From Reticulitermes lucifugus (lineage: Eukaryota > Arthropoda > Insecta > Blattodea > Rhinotermitidae), in NCBI GenBank assembly GCA_026260175.1, contig JAKCWW010001885.1:16067-61451 (forward strand): DNA of 45,385 nucleotides, in the 5' to 3' direction. This document shows positions 22,701 to 32,416 of this stretch, piece after piece (positions within the stretch are counted from its first letter, which is position 1; each line of letters opens with the position of its first letter). The notes beneath the pieces are model-generated. The model had not been told where the DNA came from, ran no database searches, and was given only the letters and a program-made list of their open reading frames with translations. Position numbers and translations under genes: made by a program.

Positions 22701-25440
22701 ATTCTCATAGCCTAATGGCATTTTACTAGGAGTGCAATACATAACAGTAGCCTTATTAAGAACAAAGTTTGAGGAATCTTTCAGGACAGAGACAAAGTTA
22801 AGACAGCTCCTTCCAAATGCTTTATTAACATTCAGCGTAATTTCAGGTCGCAATTTTCGTTTTCATGTTACATTACCAGAACCATTTCGGGGTCTGGAGG
22901 TTCTAATAACGAAAAATTAACCTATAAATTATTACATAACTTAAAATGTGGATAAATACTGTTGTAATACCTTTCACCGAAATGTTTTTCACAATCCCTT
23001 AAAGCCCAGAACCAACTGTGTGTACCACCTCCTCTAACATCAAACACTCTGCATTTTGGTACACGGTGTGTTTGTTCAATTCGTTTCTTGTGGTTCTCAA
23101 GGTATAGACCGATTATTTTCGTATATAGCATTAACAATTTGGTCTTTGTAATGGATAGGTTCTGTGTTCTCTGTGAGGAAAGAAATGTATATACTTTACA
23201 TGAAGGTCAGAATCGAGGCCAAATGCTCATATTTTCTCTGCGGCATACTCGTATTCCCTTCTTCACTTCTCAACGCTTTATCTTGCCCCCAACCTACCAC
23301 TATGAGAAGGTTAAATGTTATTAAAAATGTTATGCACATTTCTTAGGCCTATCAAAAGGTCACCACACATTCTGACTTAAATTCACGCCCAATAGACTTA
23401 CGATAATGTAGCTCACATCACACTTTCGATTATTGTCCCTGAATGTTCCTACAATTTCTGAGGTCATTCGATAAGCAAAGAGAAATAATGGTATTCACCT
23501 GGGTATAAAATCGGAACTTCCAGAATTCTGAAAGTAGCTGTAGTGCCGTTGCTGTCACTTTCCTTGTAGTTTTACTTTTGTGATGCTGAAAGCGGAAGGA
23601 GGATATTCATATCACAATATCATTTACAGACTACATAAACTTCTGTACGCAGTAGTCCTACCAGTAACTGAAACTGTGAGCGATCTGAACACGTATGGAG
23701 CTGCACAACTGCTCCCTCGAAAACGAATTTGTCTTTGATGTACGAAAGAATAAATACTTTGCAATCGGATTTTCAAACTCTCGCTACAAATGTAACCTCG
23801 CAATTATAAACGCAACATGAAGAAATAACTACGTATGTTGAGTACCATAACAACAAATTTCAAAGCGTTAGTTTGTAGTAATCGCATCTGTCTACGTTTC
23901 GGGAATACAGTTTACTCTTCTGCAAGTAATATGGGCGGTATTATTACTTACTTGTCCTAAATTTATTTATTGTTTTAAAGTACAGACCCAGTTACAAAGA
24001 CTCTCGAAACGCTTCCTTTGCTAGCGAGACAGTGTATCTAAATTTTTCTGCAATAAAATCGATGCTTGGCTAATACATTTAATTTAATTCTCATGTATTT
24101 TAACAAATCATTTAAACATATAACTTTCAATTCTGGTATTTAACATTGAGTAGTTTTAGAGTAAGAACTGACTATTTCGATATAAGAATAGTGACTAGCT
24201 GTAGTACCTGAGTAAACTAACATCCTCGTCCCTTATCTATTTGTTTACTTATATACTTATTTATTGAGTTGATAAATAAGCTTATTCTTTGGGGTGGATT
24301 GAATGCACCAATTCTGCTGCAGTATGGCAAAGGAAAGGACAGCAATGTTAGTAACCGTGTAAACTGAAGCAGGCAATTACAGTGAGACAGATATTACTAC
24401 TTATTAACACCTTCAAGTCTGCTTCATTTTTATTCCCTTTACCGCAAACAGTTTAAAGCCCAGTGGCTATTGTAAGTAATACTAAGAAACACTGCATTTT
24501 TTCCACACGATATATGTAGGCTACTCTTATGTGTTTGGTATGATTCTCACAGTCAAAGCAAATTATTTCTCTCTACTGGGTTAATGCACTGGTCTGTGTA
24601 GCGGAGCCACAATGTGATTCGTGCGAGGTAGTAGTTGACAGTTTATGTAGAATTTAGATCAGTTTCAGTCTTCAGCGTGTTAGTAAGCATTTGTTACGTG
24701 AACAAGAAGAACATTTTTTAAAAGCAAGGAAATATTTCTAATCTTATGTCGTTCCTTACGTCGGTTGAAGTGAAGTTCATTATCGTGATGCCTGTCATCA
24801 TGGTGCTTGCTTCAACATTGGCGAATACTAATAGCGCAATGCCGGCATTGAGATGACGGATCTGAACCTCTCTCAAGACATGCATGTTTCACCTCATGTT
24901 TTTGTCTTTCATGTACATAGAAGCTTTCCGACAGAATTGTCATTAATTCTGTAGTCTGCCTGAAAGGAAATCGGAAAATACAATACAAAAAAATTGTTAC
25001 TTCATTTTATTATTGTTTGGATACTGAAATGAAGGAGGAATTAAAAAAAAATATTCACAGAATTTTAGTAGGGGTGCTTTACACCAAGACTATCATTTGA
25101 AGACAAAGATACAAATGTGAAACATGCATAAACAATATTTAATACGTCGGTTCAAACCTCACGGAAAACAGCCCTGTCTCAATTACAAAATTCAGCCGTT
25201 TAAATGTTCTGGCAAAAAATTGTTGTTTATTGCACAAACCAAGAAAATATGTATGTGAAACATGCAGGTAAAATGCAGATATTTTGCGTTGACTCAGAGA
25301 GCAGAGAAGGTTGAAACTGTCCTATAAACGGTTAAAAGCGATCTTATAAAAACTCTTTAACGAGGAAGGTCCTTCCTTTTGAACTTTTGATTCTACCACG
25401 AACCAGTCACTTACGAGTATTTTCATAATTATCTAGTTAG
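19771..25440. other. Long AT-rich stretch without supported genes
   Basis: No recognisable coding segment. A short (AC)n tract sits at about 20893-20907. A GC-richer block at about 21260-21450 has CpG-containing words but no open frame or repeat partner that I can see. A 104-codon plus frame at 22299-22613 has no family resemblance. A 62-codon frame at 22732-22920 is equally anonymous. Nothing else stands out. Confidence 0.4.
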
Positions 25441-25640
25441 CTGTTTACTTACTTTTTTCCTTGGCCGTCAGTCGTACATATTTCAGCGCAGGGGCCCCGA
25501 GCCGAGTCTTGTCCACGTGGGATTTGTGCTGAAAAAGCTGGCACTGGAACAGGTTGTCTCCAGGCACTTCGGTTTCCTCCTCCCAATTATTATTCCATCA
25601 ATGCTCCATTATCATCCACCATGTGCTGGAGGGTATTTGA
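25441..25640 (-). repeat. Dispersed repeat with pseudo-coding frame (VPGDNLFQC...HKSHVD type)
   Basis: The minus strand reads WEEETEVPGDNLFQCQLFQ, then HKSHVDKTRLGAPAL, in a block much richer in GC than its surroundings. The combination 'PGENL.QC.FV.HKSHM' is one I remember from many spurious insect protein predictions, so I read this as a high-copy repeat. A splice-donor-like GTAAGT follows (about 25453-25448), but I do not think it marks a host exon. Confidence 0.4.
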
Positions 25641-25913
25641 GGTCGCAATAGGTCGAATCTCACAAGGAAATAGACAAGTTATTAGTTTACTATTTGCTTA
25701 TCAAGATAATGGTCTTATCGAATGTGAAACTATGTAGACTAGAAAAACGATACTTGAGTTTCGGAGAAACCTGCTGCCTCCATCTTCATGGTGGACAAAT
25801 ATTCTTATACTATAGGTATTACTCCTTTACAATTAAGAAATATAGGTTCCTCCGAAACGTTTGTACCTTATACATGTAATAAAAATCTATAAAATAAATC
25901 TATTTTTACACTC

Positions 25914-25956
25914 CTATATGTTTCAGCTGACTATTTCGGCCATCATCAGTCAGTCA
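25914..25956 (-). ncRNA. Hammerhead-like hairpin motif, left arm of palindrome 2
   Basis: On the minus strand: CTGATGA (25949-25943), T, hairpin GGCCGA/TCAGCT with a mismatch, GAAAC (25924-25920), then ATATA and GGAG. The final triplet is ATA where the right arm has GTA. Stem I pairing is poor. Confidence 0.4.
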
Positions 25957-26145
25957 ACGTACATAGACATTTGTAGCGTATATCGTGTCTCTGAATGGTA
26001 AATGTCGTAGTCACGGTTTTACAGTTTAAAATACATACGTTAAAATGCAGTATGTTATTACATATGTATTTTAAACTGTAAAATCAGTGACAACGACATT
26101 TACCATTCAGAGACACGATATACGCTGCAAATGTCTATGTACGTT

Positions 26146-26192
26146 GACTGACTGATGATGGCTGAAATAGTCAGCCGAAACATGTAGGAATG
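26146..26192 (+). ncRNA. Hammerhead-like hairpin motif, right arm of palindrome 2
   Basis: CTGATGA (26152-26158), T, a perfect six-pair stem II (GGCTGA at 26160-26165 with TCAGCC at 26171-26176), GAAAC (26177-26181) and a GTA triplet at 26184-26186. Stem I is not obvious, so self-cleavage is doubtful in this copy. Confidence 0.45.
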
Positions 26193-26262
26193 TAAAAATA
26201 CGTTTATTGTGCAGTGGTTGGAAATAAAACCCTTACATATATAAAACAAGTTTGTACCTTAT

Positions 26263-26690
26263 TACCAGACTACAAACCGGCACATTACACACGACACTAA
26301 GTGATCTATTTTCATTCGTAAGAACTTAAGATGTCATATGACGCTTTTATTAGATTTGGCCTTAATTTGTTATTTTGTTTTTGATTACATACCGGTAGTC
26401 GTTAGTTACTTATTTATTCAACTTCCACTTCTTAATCAGCTGCTGGTTAGCCACGCAAATGCTACATTAGTCGTACCCGCTCCTGTGAAGGTAAAACTGA
26501 ATTCTCTGGAAATGGCTACAGTGTTGCTTTCGTTAGACTGCAAGTTATTCTGAACACTGTGTGATAATTATTCTACCGACATTATTTGCGCGAGATTCTC
26601 GTAATGAGTCTCCCACAGCAGCAAGTGACCTCGCAAACTGAGTGCTGATACAGTCTATAACGTCGTACTGCGTAACATTTGTGACTATAT
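26263..26690. other. Non-coding stretch, nothing recognised
   Basis: Continuation of the older repeat for about 40 bp, then anonymous sequence. The 71-codon frame at 26338-26553 is hydrophobic at its start but has no family resemblance. Confidence 0.35.
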
Positions 26691-26696
26691 TTATAC

Positions 26697-26900
26697 GGGT
26701 GACCAGACCACCTGAATGCGGAACCCGCTCTTAGAATCTACATGAATAATCTGTGTTGTTTAATTACCGAATAATAGAGCAGGTGGTAGGAGTGTCCTCC
26801 TTCAAGTCTGAGAGACACTTGACATCTGACGAACGAATATTAAAATCTTTTTGAAATTATTCTCTAGAAATTGTCGATACTGCGTCCCCCCGATGATCTT
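26697..26900 (+). repeat. Mariner-associated terminal repeat, copy 1
   Basis: This aligns with 35968-36150 in the same orientation. Both start GGG.G..C...G...(A)CGGAACCC, then share TCCTCCTTCAA/ACCTCCTTCAA, TTTGAAATTATT, and AAATTGTCGA/AAACTGTCGA at matching spacing. The start of the second copy (ACAGGGAGGTCAATTGAAAA) resembles the inverted terminus of insect mariner elements, so I read both as ends of a mariner-like transposon. This copy is more diverged. Confidence 0.5.
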
Positions 26901-27365
26901 TTTAATTTTTCGTCTGTGAATACGTTACATGCCAACCAGTAGACTCTGTTTCTTTGAGTATTTGGGTGCCCGTTTAAGTGATCTGATCTCAAAGGTTGCA
27001 ATGGATCAGCTTTATTTCTACACGCCGTTTACAGAACCTGTTAAAATACCGTGCTGCTGTCCTAACAGTTTTTACACAGTTGTGAATTTGTTTGGTATCA
27101 AACAAAGCAATTTTGTGTCTGCATGTACAGGTGACTTTGATACACCGCCTCTTGTGACAGGCATCTTAAGAGATTTTAGTGGAAATGCTCCTAAACGCGT
27201 TCAAATATCTTATGTTTGTTCTGAAAGAACGCGAAATGGTGGCTCTAGCGTCCTCTTTAAAATGGAACCTGACATTTGAATTTTTTCACCAGTCGACATT
27301 ATTGACTGGGGAGGAACAGAGGCACCGGAATGCCGACTTCTATACTTGCTACGACACCTTTTATA

Positions 27366-27435
27366 GCATTGTTTCTCAAACTGTCGTACAACTACAGGTG
27401 TGCCAACCATTGTTTACAGGTACGCGGCCTGAATA
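27366..27435 (+). repeat. hAT-type terminal sequence (solo)
   Basis: The plus strand reads GTTTCTCAAACTGTCGTAC, then ACAGGTGTGCCAACC and GTACGCGGCCTGA. Many hAT elements begin CAGTG(TT/GT)TCTCAAACTGTGGTACGCG, so this looks like one terminus of a non-autonomous or truncated hAT. No partner end was found nearby. Confidence 0.45.
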
Positions 27436-27666
27436 AGGAATCGAAATACAAATACCGAGAAAACCCTTAAAAATAAACAAAACATAAGCCACATAATTTG
27501 CTAACAAGCAACATTGCTGACAACATTATACAAATCATTCCCACAGTCAGCTAGTCTTTCCAAACTCAGCTTTTACAAAGATTTCAATTTGAACAAGAAC
27601 AACTTTCTTCCTCAAAAAGTAAAATTCTTCAGTCGCCCGAGAATTTAATCTGATTTTATTTAAATA

Positions 27667-28147
27667 AAAAATATTGGAATTACGGTAAGTCCAGTCGAAG
27701 CACAACAATTTATTCTGTTATTTTCAACTACACGTTCCGTCCTAAAAGGCCATCATGAGGTTGAACACAAGAATAAAATAATATATATACACAGTTTATA
27801 TGGAATCTAGATCTCGAAACCTCACGATTTGTATTGTTATGTCGGTATACACAACATGGGTAGATCAGCCTTGGGAAATAGAACCTATAAAACTATGCTA
27901 TGTACACCCACGTAAAAATACAAATTGTGAGGTTTCGAGATCTCAATTCCATATAAAATGTGTATATATATATTATGTTATTCTTGTGTTAAACCTCTTG
28001 AAGGTCTTTTAGGCCACTATATGTAGTTGAAAATAATATAATAAATTGTTGTGTTTTGACTGGACTTATTGTTAAATTGTTAATTAAATTAAATTAAATT
28101 GTTAATTGTTAAAAAGGCACAACGGGGATTTCGCGTTAAAAATATTG
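27667..28147. mobile_element. Palindromic element 3 with decayed hammerhead-like hairpins
   Basis: Arms of about 170 bp (27687-27857 and 27895-28067) face each other across a centre of about 40 bp. Outer ends read AAGTCCAGTC and GACTGGACTT. AT-rich dinucleotide runs lie inside the arms. The hairpin motif is present in both arms, but its core is mutated (CTCATGA left, CTCTTGA right). A 10-bp direct repeat AAAAATATTG (27667-27676 and 28138-28147) could be the target duplication, leaving 10 bp on the left and 70 bp on the right outside the arms; it is AT-rich and weak evidence. Confidence 0.65.
27721..27766 (-). ncRNA. Degenerate hammerhead-like motif, left arm of palindrome 3
   Basis: The minus strand reads TTCAAC, CTCATGA (27759-27753), T, GGCC loop GGAC, GGAAC, GTGTA, then GTTGAA. 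Stem I (TTCAAC with GTTGAA) is six perfect pairs, but the catalytic box has G changed to C and the GAAA box has an A to G change. Inactive by analogy with the hammerhead core. Confidence 0.4.
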
Positions 28148-29030
28148 CTGGTACATTGAAACTGTTAAATTTCATTGAGTGGTAAGCCAATGAATAAGTT
28201 TTATATCCCCTGTTTTATAGGATTTCTTTCTCTTACAGGTATTCACAATAAAAACACTTTGTATTAAACTGCACTGCGTTGTCACGAATAACATCAATAA
28301 TTTACGCCACAGTTACAAACTTCTCTGTGCGACTGTATTATATTCACGAATCACAAAACGTTTACATCCGTAGCACCCCGCATATCAAATTGAACTGTGC
28401 GACAGCCCTCTTATCACGCAGTGCTAAGGTACGTACTGTGATAAGTCTACCGGGAATGAGTCATACACGGCCTAGCAGCGGAGCTGTATGCGTGGGCTTC
28501 GCTTGCAAATAAAGTCTTTGTAGCAAGTCCTTCCATTGCACTCTAATCTGGATAGGAGTGCTGACACCGCATGCTCCAAGGTAGTGGCGTCACTGCTTCG
28601 TACGCTGAAGACGGTCAGTTACATATCCACACACACGCACCAGGGTTTAAGTATCTCGTGACTGACTTGCTCTCACTTACCTCCGAATAAACCTCTTCTG
28701 CTCCGTCCAGTTACTAATCTTCGTCCAATTTGATAATAGTGAGTACACGAAATACAGTCATTACACGTCTGTTTCTAGTGCTGTTTGGTTAAACTGTAGG
28801 AATCGGAGTGAGTGATGTACTGCAGGATAAATTAATGTATACCGCTGGTAAAGTTGATAATAAATAGGTTGTAAAATAGGCTACAGAATTTATGAATTAA
28901 ATAAGCCAAAACAAATTGGTAGAAGAATCAACTATCAGGTCCTACATTTTGGTATAAGGTTACCTTAAGTAAACGCAACTGGCTCAAGTGGGCTGCTATA
29001 TTGAAAACTGACGTATTCATACAACCAACC
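28148..29030. other. Non-coding stretch, nothing recognised
   Basis: AT-rich repeats of AAATT at 28082-28105 border this stretch. No coding or structural feature could be supported. Confidence 0.35.
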
Positions 29031-29085
29031 ACATTCACCAACAAATGCACACAATAGGATTGCAAACTGTACGGAAGTTTTAAAT

Positions 29086-29130
29086 AACTCCTACATGTTT
29101 CGGCGCCGAAGCGCCATCCTCAGGGAGTCT
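29086..29130 (-). ncRNA. Hammerhead-like motif, left arm of palindrome 4
   Basis: On the minus strand, GACTCC (29128-29123 region) precedes CTGAGGA (29123-29117; the first C is shared in counting), then T, a perfect five-pair stem II GGCGC-TTCG-GCGCC, GAAAC (29101-29097), GTA (29094-29092) and GGAGTT. The flanks GACTCC and GGAGTT can form stem I. All boxes of a type I hammerhead are present, apart from the extra T before stem II and a very short stem III. Confidence 0.55.
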
Positions 29131-29153
29131 AAAATACAAAGGATTACAAGCAG

Positions 29154-29199
29154 AGATTCCCTGAGGATGGCGCTTCGGCGCCGAAACATGTAGGAGTTA
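29154..29199 (+). ncRNA. Hammerhead-like motif, right arm of palindrome 4
   Basis: ATTCC (29156-29160), CTGAGGA (29161-29167), T29168, stem II GGCGC/GCGCC with a TTCG tetraloop (29169-29182), GAAAC (29183-29187), GTA (29190-29192), GGAGT (29193-29197). ATTCC pairs with GGAGT as stem I. Predicted cleavage by analogy would fall after A29192. Stem III would be two base pairs at most, unless two copies pair through the self-complementary ACATGT. Confidence 0.55.
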
Positions 29200-29533
29200 T
29201 TTAAAACTTAAATACAATTTGTAAACCTATTGTGTGCATTTGTTGGTGAATGCGATTAATTTTAAAAATAATGCACAGAATGGATAATATCAAAGACGTC
29301 TTCTTATTTAACAGCGCATTCAGGTGCTGAGATTAGGATCATAGTAAAAACTAAATGGCGAGAATGTGGATAGAAGCAATCTTGGCTTAACAAAATGCAT
29401 TATTCCAGCATTTGTCGGTAGGAACTGAGCATTACCACAAAAAGCCTCAGTCATTATAGCGGGTCTCAGGAGAGAATTACACGAAGGACGTGTACTAACC
29501 ACTGGACCGTGACGTTTACTAAGCATTATTCCG

Positions 29534-29561
29534 ATTATTATTATTATTATTATTATTATTA
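29534..29561. repeat. (ATT)n microsatellite
   Basis: About nine ATT units directly in front of a tRNA-like SINE head. Confidence 0.9.
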
Positions 29562-29665
29562 CACTGATCGGGATAGCGCAGTCTATAAAAATAGCGACTG
29601 ATTACAGGCTTCGTGATTCGGGTTCAATTTCCGAAATTTCATTGTTGAGACACCTAGAACAATTA
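29562..29665 (+). mobile_element. tRNA-like SINE head fragment
   Basis: The plus strand reads GGGATAGCGCAGTCTA (A-box-like, matching TRGCNNAGY), and about 45 bp later ATTCGGGTTCAATTTCCGA (B-box-like, GGTTCAATTTCC). This is the expected spacing for a pol III promoter in a tRNA-derived SINE. It is not a functional tRNA: no anticodon arm or acceptor pairing is apparent. The body of the SINE is missing or unrecognisable downstream. Confidence 0.55.
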
Positions 29666-32100
29666 TTATTGTGCACTGCGGTGTAAGTTGTGTTCTTCGT
29701 GTTTCGTTGCAGCAAACCACATTTAAAAATATTTGACACAGAAATTATAAACGCGAATTTGATACATGCTACATTCTGTACTCATGTTCTGCACGATGAA
29801 GTACTTTTTGTGTTCAATAAACGTATATTTTGTGTCAGTCTGATGCAGCAGTTACATGGACAAAGATGGAGGTTCATCGTATAAATTTAAATGCAGACAC
29901 ACCTTTATATAAATTTCATCAAAGAAATATTTTATGTTTATTTAGATAAAAAATGCGTGAAAAAAACGGATGTGACCTTTGCGTTTCTTGAAAAAGGGTA
30001 CCGGAAAATGTAAAAATATTTTTACCACTTATAATTTTAACTGCTAAGTCTCAACTTTAAGTATACTTGCTTTAATGTTAAAAAAGGTCTGTATAATTTT
30101 GTCCATGTTTGTGTGTTTCGTCAAATTCTCAGAATAAAAAGCCATCATTGCTGTAAACATTATTGACCATTTCGTCATTGTCATGGAGGAGCGGTGTTTT
30201 TTTATGAGGTAAGTATAAATACTTAAATACTATTTACATAAACTTCATGCATCACAGTTTGTTGCTGTCCTTTCTGCGTAGATTCTTTATGCCCTACTTT
30301 CCCTCCTTGCAAGGAATAATGGAGGTTCATGATATTGCGAGTCGCGTGGTGTGTTTGTGTGTACCACCAATTAAAATTTGCTACCAATTTCCAAAACTTC
30401 CAAAATTTGGTACGAATATTATGCCACCGAAGGCCAACCAGATAAGCTAATTTTAACTCTTTAAAGACCAATATTAATCTATATAATATTAAACAGTTGA
30501 ATTCCTATCTTACATAGAACAAACCGCGTCTGTTAAAAGAACAAACAGTTATTTAGGCTATAATTAGCGAAATAATCGGTATTTACTGTGAGAGTCATAC
30601 AAAATACATAAACACACTCTACGGTCAAATGCATTTCACGTTGCATCAGATGGTGAATATAATTGCCACTCGGCTTATAAAGGTCATTGTCTTCTATTGA
30701 ACAAAAGCATGAAGTCTGAGTTGTTTTGAGGCGGGAGCGACACCTTCACCATTTGCTGTATGATTCTAAACTAAGGTACCTTACTACATTTGGGAAGAAT
30801 TTGGAAACTTAGTAAACGTAACACTTTTATCGATTGCAAAATAACAGCAAGGTCTTCCAAAATATTTCACTATTTTTCGATATGATGACGATAATTAATT
30901 AATTTTAAAGGTGGACAACTGGAATTGGGTACAAACGGAGATCATAAACACTCGTACATATTAAAAAATATAAATAATTGTATTGTAACACATCTGTTGA
31001 AAAATAAATCTACGCAGTGGGAAAGTAAGTTTTAAGCTCCCCTCAAACTTCCTTCTATTTTATGATGCATTATGTGTGGAAATGTAAATTAGCACTACGT
31101 AAATTAAAGTATCAACAAAGTGTAAGTAATGGTTAGATTTTAATCCGGATATATTTAAAATATAGTTTGTTCTGGCATGAAACAAAGCAAGAATTATTAT
31201 TAATAACCATGTCTTACAGCAGTGAGAAGGGTTCTTGAAGTTCTCCATAAAATCTTGAACTCGTAATTTGTAGTATAAAATCCCTAATTAATACTTGTTT
31301 TCATGTGACGCTTTCTACACGGCGTAATATTCACCCTGTCATCAGGCATGAAATTATGCGCGACGTAGAGAGCAAATTCTGCCTGGTCGTTCGTCAAACT
31401 GGATAGTAGGTTCAAACACAGAAGGTAGAATCAATAAAGACAGTGATTTATTCTCTGTCAGAAATCCAGAAACTGCGTTGAAATGGAAGCGTCATTGACA
31501 TTTGGTAAGTTCGATTGATTACTATGGAGACAGATTTTATTGGTTCATGAAATGGTAGCTGTTATTCATAAATAATTATTTCCTGTATTGGCTCTAGTAC
31601 AAATATATGTTTGCAGGAAAAACACTTTTATGTTTCAGCTTAATTATTTTCTGCGATAGAATTAGGCCCACCTGGTAGACAATAAAATTAAAACAACACC
31701 TTCCTGGCACTGAGTACAGCCAAATGGCGACTTACAGGGCGCTGCTGTGATAATGTGCTGGCAGATTGTGTACATCGTACACTTCAGTTGCGGTGAGAGA
31801 TGATCAGGCTACGCAGCAATGGTGAAATGGAGATTGGCATGGGGAAAGCCGAAGGAATGCAAAGAGAACCTTTGCCCCATACCAGTTTAAACACTACAAA
31901 AGTTTTCCTGCATTAAAACCAGCCCTCCACTGTGTGAAGCCGTGGTATAACAACTACACTGTGAAAAAAAATGGTTAAAAAACATGTATGTTTATCTATG
32001 AATATATTTACATATACCATATAACTGAACTGATATTTGTGCTCAGTAAATTTTGGCTCATGTTAAGCCATATGAGTATTTGATTAGGTAGCTTTTTTAC
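29666..32100. other. Non-coding stretch, nothing recognised
   Basis: AT-rich. Short open frames at 29690-29884, 30223-30471 and 31060-31248 show no known domains. A slightly GC-richer patch occurs near 31700-31800. Confidence 0.4.
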
Positions 32101-32102
32101 CA

Positions 32103-32136
32103 AAGAAATTAATTGTCCTTTGTGAATTAATTTCTT
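32103..32136. repeat. Perfect 12-bp inverted repeat, 10-bp spacer
   Basis: AAGAAATTAATT (32103-32114) and AATTAATTTCTT (32125-32136) form a hairpin around GTCCTTTGTG. It may be incidental in AT-rich DNA. Confidence 0.6.
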
Positions 32137-32387
32137 CGAGAGAAACGGTCACAAAAATTTACGTAAAAATTGTGGAATATTACAAAAAGTCAAATTTTCG
32201 ACTTTTTAAAATTTTATTTTGCAAATGATAATATAATATTCACGTTCTTTGCACCGTGCATTTTGATTCAGTTAGTAGTATTATAAACATATTTAGGGTA
32301 AAACTGTAACAGAAATACAAAAAGTGCATTTGTTGACAATATAATAGTTGACCAAAGAAAAGAATATGAGTCTTGGAATATCCATGG

Positions 32388-32416
32388 TATTATTATTATT
32401 ATTATTATTATTATTA
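32388..32416. repeat. (ATT)n microsatellite
   Basis: About nine TTA/ATT units. They account for the poly-isoleucine run in the minus frame here. Confidence 0.9.

Larger units (their letters stand above)
25859..26262. mobile_element. Palindromic element 2 with hammerhead-like hairpins and 13-bp target duplication
   Basis: Exact direct repeats GTTTGTACCTTAT lie at 25859-25871 and 26250-26262. Between them is a palindrome with well-conserved arms (about 25896-26039 and 26060-26208) around a 20-bp centre. Weaker pairing reaches the ends (ACATGTAA at 25872-25879 against TTACATAT at 26233-26240). The left arm lacks about 11 bp found in the right, and the right end has six to eight extra bases (AAACAA) before the direct repeat. 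Each arm carries the outward-facing hairpin motif CTGATGA, T, hairpin, GAAAC. Confidence 0.8.
25745..26300. repeat. Older repeat interrupted by palindrome 2
   Basis: Flanks of palindrome 2 belong together: AGGTTCCTCCGAAAC joins across the insertion to GTTTGTACCTTATTACC and AGACTACAAACCGG. The left flank has its own small inverted pair, GTTTCGGAGAAACC (25758-25771) and GGTTCCTCCGAAAC (25845-25858). Its minus strand carries ATGAAGATGGAG, a loop, then CTCCGAAAC, another variant of the hairpin signature seen in the palindromes. Confidence 0.45.
29031..29253. mobile_element. Palindromic element 4 with intact-looking hammerhead-like hairpins
   Basis: The shortest and most compact of the four palindromes. 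Arms of 100 bp (29031-29130 and 29154-29253) surround a 23-bp centre. The two hairpin motifs lie next to the centre and face outward. The outer arm parts share CATTCACCAACAAATGCACA and its complement. The arms are diverged by small differences (for example GATTGCAAACTGTACGG against the shorter partner). I could not find a convincing flanking direct repeat. Confidence 0.75.

Noticed and set aside
29320..29526. tRNA-like A box on the minus strand (TCCAGTGGTTAGTACACG)
   Set aside because: No B box at the right distance, and no cloverleaf pairing.
29562..29665. Functional tRNA gene
   Set aside because: A and B boxes are present, but no acceptor stem or anticodon arm can be drawn. It is better read as a SINE head.
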